Source: Dipteris shenzhenensis (taxonomy: Eukaryota; Polypodiophyta; Polypodiopsida; Gleicheniales). From it: 64,000 bases of DNA. Shown here one piece after another: positions 60,690 through 64,000 of the stretch. Made by a program: the position numbers and the translations under genes. Position 1 is the first letter of the stretch; each line of letters begins with the position of its first letter. Where the stretch lies: assembly GCA_047967505.1 (NCBI GenBank), contig CM106538.1, one strand, 5' to 3'. Under the pieces are notes generated by a model, which was not told where the DNA came from, searched no databases, and saw only the letters and a list, made by a program, of their open reading frames with translations.

Positions 60690-62430
60690 TTTCCAACAAC
60701 ATGTTATTGTTGTCCATCCATTGCCAAATAATTCAACAGCCAGGTCTAAGCTCTTGCAAGTATATGTTATCGTTGTTTTTCTCAATTGCATACAGCTAAC
60801 GCGAAGAAATCAAGAAAACATGGGAATGGAAGAAACCAGCTCAGCCTACATAAGTAATTGGCTTCATAGCACTTCTACATAATTGAACATTCTATTTCTA
60901 TATGATTCGCTGATATCTATGCTTGGAAGCGGCCACTCTGGACTGTTAAAGAAGTCAAGGGAAGTGATTTTAATCTTCCATACTGGCCTTCTTGATCCGA
61001 CACTATGAACATTGAGTCATAAAAGAAGGTCCTGTCCTATGATGGTGTGGGACCTTTGTACTGAAGACTCCTGATCTCAACATGGAGGACATGCAACACC
61101 CCAATTATGCATGCTGCAGGCTCCCACTCTTTGTAAGTAGATGGATACAAATTTGCAAAACAAGTACAACACATAAGAAAGTCCCTAGACAAATGCAAAT
61201 ACTTTGAAGCATTACACTAGTTTACTTTGGAATACTTACAATTGGGCCTATGATATGGAAGGCCTACATGTGGATGACATATACATCTATGTGGGTAAAG
61301 ACAAGTTGAATATATACTCAGGTTATTGTTTTGTTACTATGAGACATCTCAAAGTCCAATATCCGTTATCGATGTCACAACTAAGTATAGCAAAATTCAC
61401 AATTAACGATGTTTTGTCTAGTGAACATCTATTTGATTTTTGTCTTGTCATGTGATTTGACTTTGTAACAAAATAATACTAGGTATGCCCACTTCTATGC
61501 ATCATCGAATGTACCTTGTTCAATGCCATTTTGTTGTTTGATTTGATGTAGAATTTGTCAATGTGCGTAATGGCATCACTGGATAACATGTATTTTGCAA
61601 TATGAAATCACATATGTTTCTCAGTATGTTTCTTGAATGTCCAAAATGTTACATACTCATGTTTAGTCATGTTTAGTCATGGCTATGAATTTGGGAAGAT
61701 CAAGGCAAGCAAACCGAAACTAAAAACCCAGGAGAAAAAAAATATCGCTACCACCCAGTAGAGCAAAGAAGCTAAGAAAATCCAAAGAGTAAGAAAAATT
61801 CTAACTTTCAACATATATCTATATTTATTTGAGTAAATCCAAATAATAAGGAATAAAAACATCTATATGTAAAGACATATAAGTAATGTTTTTCCAAAAA
61901 TCCTTTTTGGCCTGCCGTGGGTGCAAGTCATAGTGAAGGCCACATCCAAACAAGTGAAAAATAATTTCGGGGGATTTTTAATTCTCCTTTTATTGACGTG
62001 GCTATCTGCCGTTGGGGCAACCATCGCCTGGACCGCATGGCTGTACCATGTGACCACCTCATGTTGGACAGCCATTGTTTGGACCGGATGGCTTGCATGG
62101 GGGGACACGTGCACCAAGTTCTTATAGCCACATCACACGTGCACCTAGTTCTTGCAGCCACATCAAAGGCGCTCCCCCTCACCTGCCCTCTTCACACGGG
62201 TGCTAGGCTGTTGGGCTTCTCCATCCTTGTGCTGCTATTGGGCTTTGTCACACCACCTTGTCCGTTGATTTTTGTGTTGGCGAGGATTTTTTGGTGTTTG
62301 TATGCTTGCTAAGTATAAATCGCTTGCTCTGATTTCTCAACCGATCGCTCCTCTTCATCAACCAATGTCTGGTGGCCCATGAACGTTCTTTGCCTTGCTC
62401 GTCTACCTTGTTTGTTAAATTTATTCTCTA
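60690..62430. other. unassigned sequence before the right-edge gene
   Basis: No family recognised. CATGTTTAGT is repeated directly at about 61660. 62330-62460 is a mild CT-rich stretch that could be promoter or 5' UTR of the following gene. Confidence 0.45.
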
Positions 62431-62619
62431 AGCTAATTCACTGTTGTGCGAGCAAACAATGGGGTTTGTACCTAGGGTGCTTGTGCTTTTTGGTTTTGGA
62501 GCACTGCTAAACTATCTCAAAGAAGCTTTTTTTCCCTTTCGGGCCTTGCATGTTGGTAGTTTCCCTTTTCCCTGGCAAATAGATAATTATTCTCATTGTG
62601 CATATATGTGTTGGCTCAG

Positions 62620-64000
62620 ATTCAGCCTCGATTCATGCAGTGATTGTCCCCGAAGACGTCCGTGCTCTTGCCAACAAAGGCTATGTTTCGGTTTTCGGAG
62701 GTTGCCTGCTAAAAACTACAGCATCTGGCCCACCGTGTTTGATTGATGTCCCTCTTGTGTTAACATTAAGCAAAGGTGTTCCCAAAGACGGAAGTCTTCT
62801 TAAAAATTCAAAGATAAATAAGAACACCCCGAAAAGTTTGGAAACTATTTTTCACGCTGCAGCAGAACAAGCGTATGCAGAAGGTGAATACTTATTATCG
62901 TAGCTCTTTGGTATTTGGTTAATTATTATTTCACCATGCTTATAGTCAGTTTGTGCTTCTGTTTAGCCCAAAAAGAGATTAGGAAAGGTTGTGTTTTGAA
63001 GATGCATTGCAAGATTGAAACGGACATTGGGCCACCTTGGCTTGAAAGTTGAAATTTACAGCCACAACTCATCACAGGCTTTCTATCTTTTATAATACAT
63101 GTTTTTGTTACCACCTTTGAAACTAATAAGGATTTTCTTTTCGGTTTTCATTTGCAAAGTTATAAAGGGATGATCTTGCAAACCTATGGAACCATAGTTG
63201 AGCAATCTTATGCTAAGTGTGCAACTTACTTAAGAAACATACACTAGCGAGGGTAAACATAATCGTTGGTTGTTCCTCCGTCTTTGTAGATCCCCTTTTT
63301 TAAACTGAACTACCACACAATGTCAAGAATAAAAAAGAAAACTTGAAAATTTAGGCTTTTGAACAAGCTTTGCTCACATCAATTTCTACTTACTTTTTTC
63401 CAGCTAGTTCAACCTTGCCGCCTGGGATCGACCAAATCAAAGGCAAAGGCCCCCTTAACATAGAAAACATTGCAACTTTTCAAGCACAAAATATCAAAGC
63501 GGTAGTCCTCACAGATCCAAGCATGTTGCACTCAAATAGTCTCCTAAGCCGTCGATGTGGTAGTGGTAAGTTCGAACAATATTTTTTATTTTGATGTTCG
63601 TTTGGTATAATTTGTTTTCTCGGTCTTCTAATGTTTGTTAAATTATTGCAGGACGCGTTTGAGCTTGATCACTTCTCATCTCAACGGGGTAATGTTCAGA
63701 GCGCATTTGGGCGAGATCATTCTCTGGCCCATTACCTTGTCAAAGTCACAAAGCACCTCATGGTCTTTCACATCAAATTTTCTCCTCGAGGTCCTTCGGA
63801 GCTGCTGAAGTGCAAGGCATTGTCGCGCGCTATCAAATAATCCAACATTACTCGGAATGCTGACAAAGTGATTTTGGTACACTGCCTAGCTCTGTTGATG
63901 CTATCAATGCTTTTGGATTGAACATTCATGACAGGGCATTGACGGTAACATCTATGTCTTTGGCAGCAGGAGAGGAGGATGTTAGTGCTATTGCGGCTAG
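62620..64000 (+). pseudogene. decayed multi-exon gene of unknown family (partial)
   Basis: Three exon-like blocks are visible. 62620-62883 (VPEDVRALANKGYVSVFGG, GPPCLIDVPLVLTLSKGVP, SLETIFHAAAEQAYAE) has a 3' splice site CTCAG and donor AAG|GTGAAT. 63404-63565 (SSTLPPGIDQIKGKGPLN, FQAQNIKAVVLTDPSML) has CCAG| and |GTAAGT. The third runs from 63652 to the window end (FELDHFSSQRGNVQSAFG, YLVKVTKHLMVFHIKFSP, then in another frame YQIIQHYSEC, DFGTLPSSVDAINAFG, LTVTSMSLAAGEEDV). The first two blocks join in phase. The third starts out of phase, shifts frame again near 63825 and has a TGA at 63861-63863. I do not recognise the family. It is not an obvious transposon protein. It may be a relic of a host gene or a badly decayed duplicate. 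Confidence 0.5.
62884..63403 (+). other. intron of the right-edge gene relic
   Basis: 520-bp AT-rich interval bounded by GTGAAT and TTTTTTCCAG, consistent with a plant intron. Confidence 0.5.

Noticed and set aside
61863-62312. Overlapping frames on both strands with His/Trp/Cys-rich translations
   Set aside because: No family motif, no splice signals that join them, and the frames compete with one another.

Overview
This is a stretch of nuclear DNA from a large, transposon-rich land-plant genome, most likely a seed plant. The evidence is a multi-exon plant-type CDPK-related kinase gene with GT-AG introns, Ty3-type chromovirus retrotransposons primed by initiator tRNA-Met, plant L1-type LINEs carrying DUF4283 and zf-RVT modules, and many AG/TG microsatellites. 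I cannot name the species. The very long introns would suit a gymnosperm or another large-genome lineage, but that is inference.

Region 1 (about 1-35.4 kb) is the 3' part of one plus-strand gene, a CDPK-related kinase (CRK). Four coding exons are visible: 9109-9216, 9346-9408, 34787-34954 and 35090-35200. The third intron is 25,378 bp long and packed with transposons. From left to right it holds an L1 LINE (10895-16896) with a second LINE lineage inside it; a lineage-B ORF1 scrap; another L1 (17391-20280); an L1 ORF1 block (20333-22230); a lineage-B ORF1 split by a nearly intact chromovirus (22827-29321, 5-bp TSD TATTA); a lineage-B LINE with a 385-bp hAT-like MITE in it; and older LINE debris. 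Upstream of exon 9109 sits a plus-strand L1 (1489-8971, 16-bp TSD) that was itself hit by a second, decayed chromovirus (1710-8244). That element carries a 381-bp tandem duplication of its RNase H region.

Region 2 (35.4-53 kb) is intergenic. It holds decayed LINE pieces (37.5-38.8, 40.1-41.5 and 44.7-46.0 kb), short tandem duplications, an 83-bp alternating purine-pyrimidine tract, a nearly 2-kb purine-rich tract ending in AG microsatellites, and long AT-rich stretches with no recognisable gene.

Region 3 (53-64 kb) holds a broken histone H3 variant gene that looks CENH3-like, behind a duplicated TATA-containing upstream region; two related foldback elements in tandem; a 243-bp tandem duplication; a small non-autonomous LTR element (LTR pair near 58690-59299 and 60056-60684 with a tRNA-Met PBS); and, at the right edge, a decayed multi-exon gene of a family I do not recognise.

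Apart from the kinase and the two gene relics at the right, almost everything recognisable is retrotransposon. I see no bacterial genes, CRISPR arrays, tRNA or rRNA genes.
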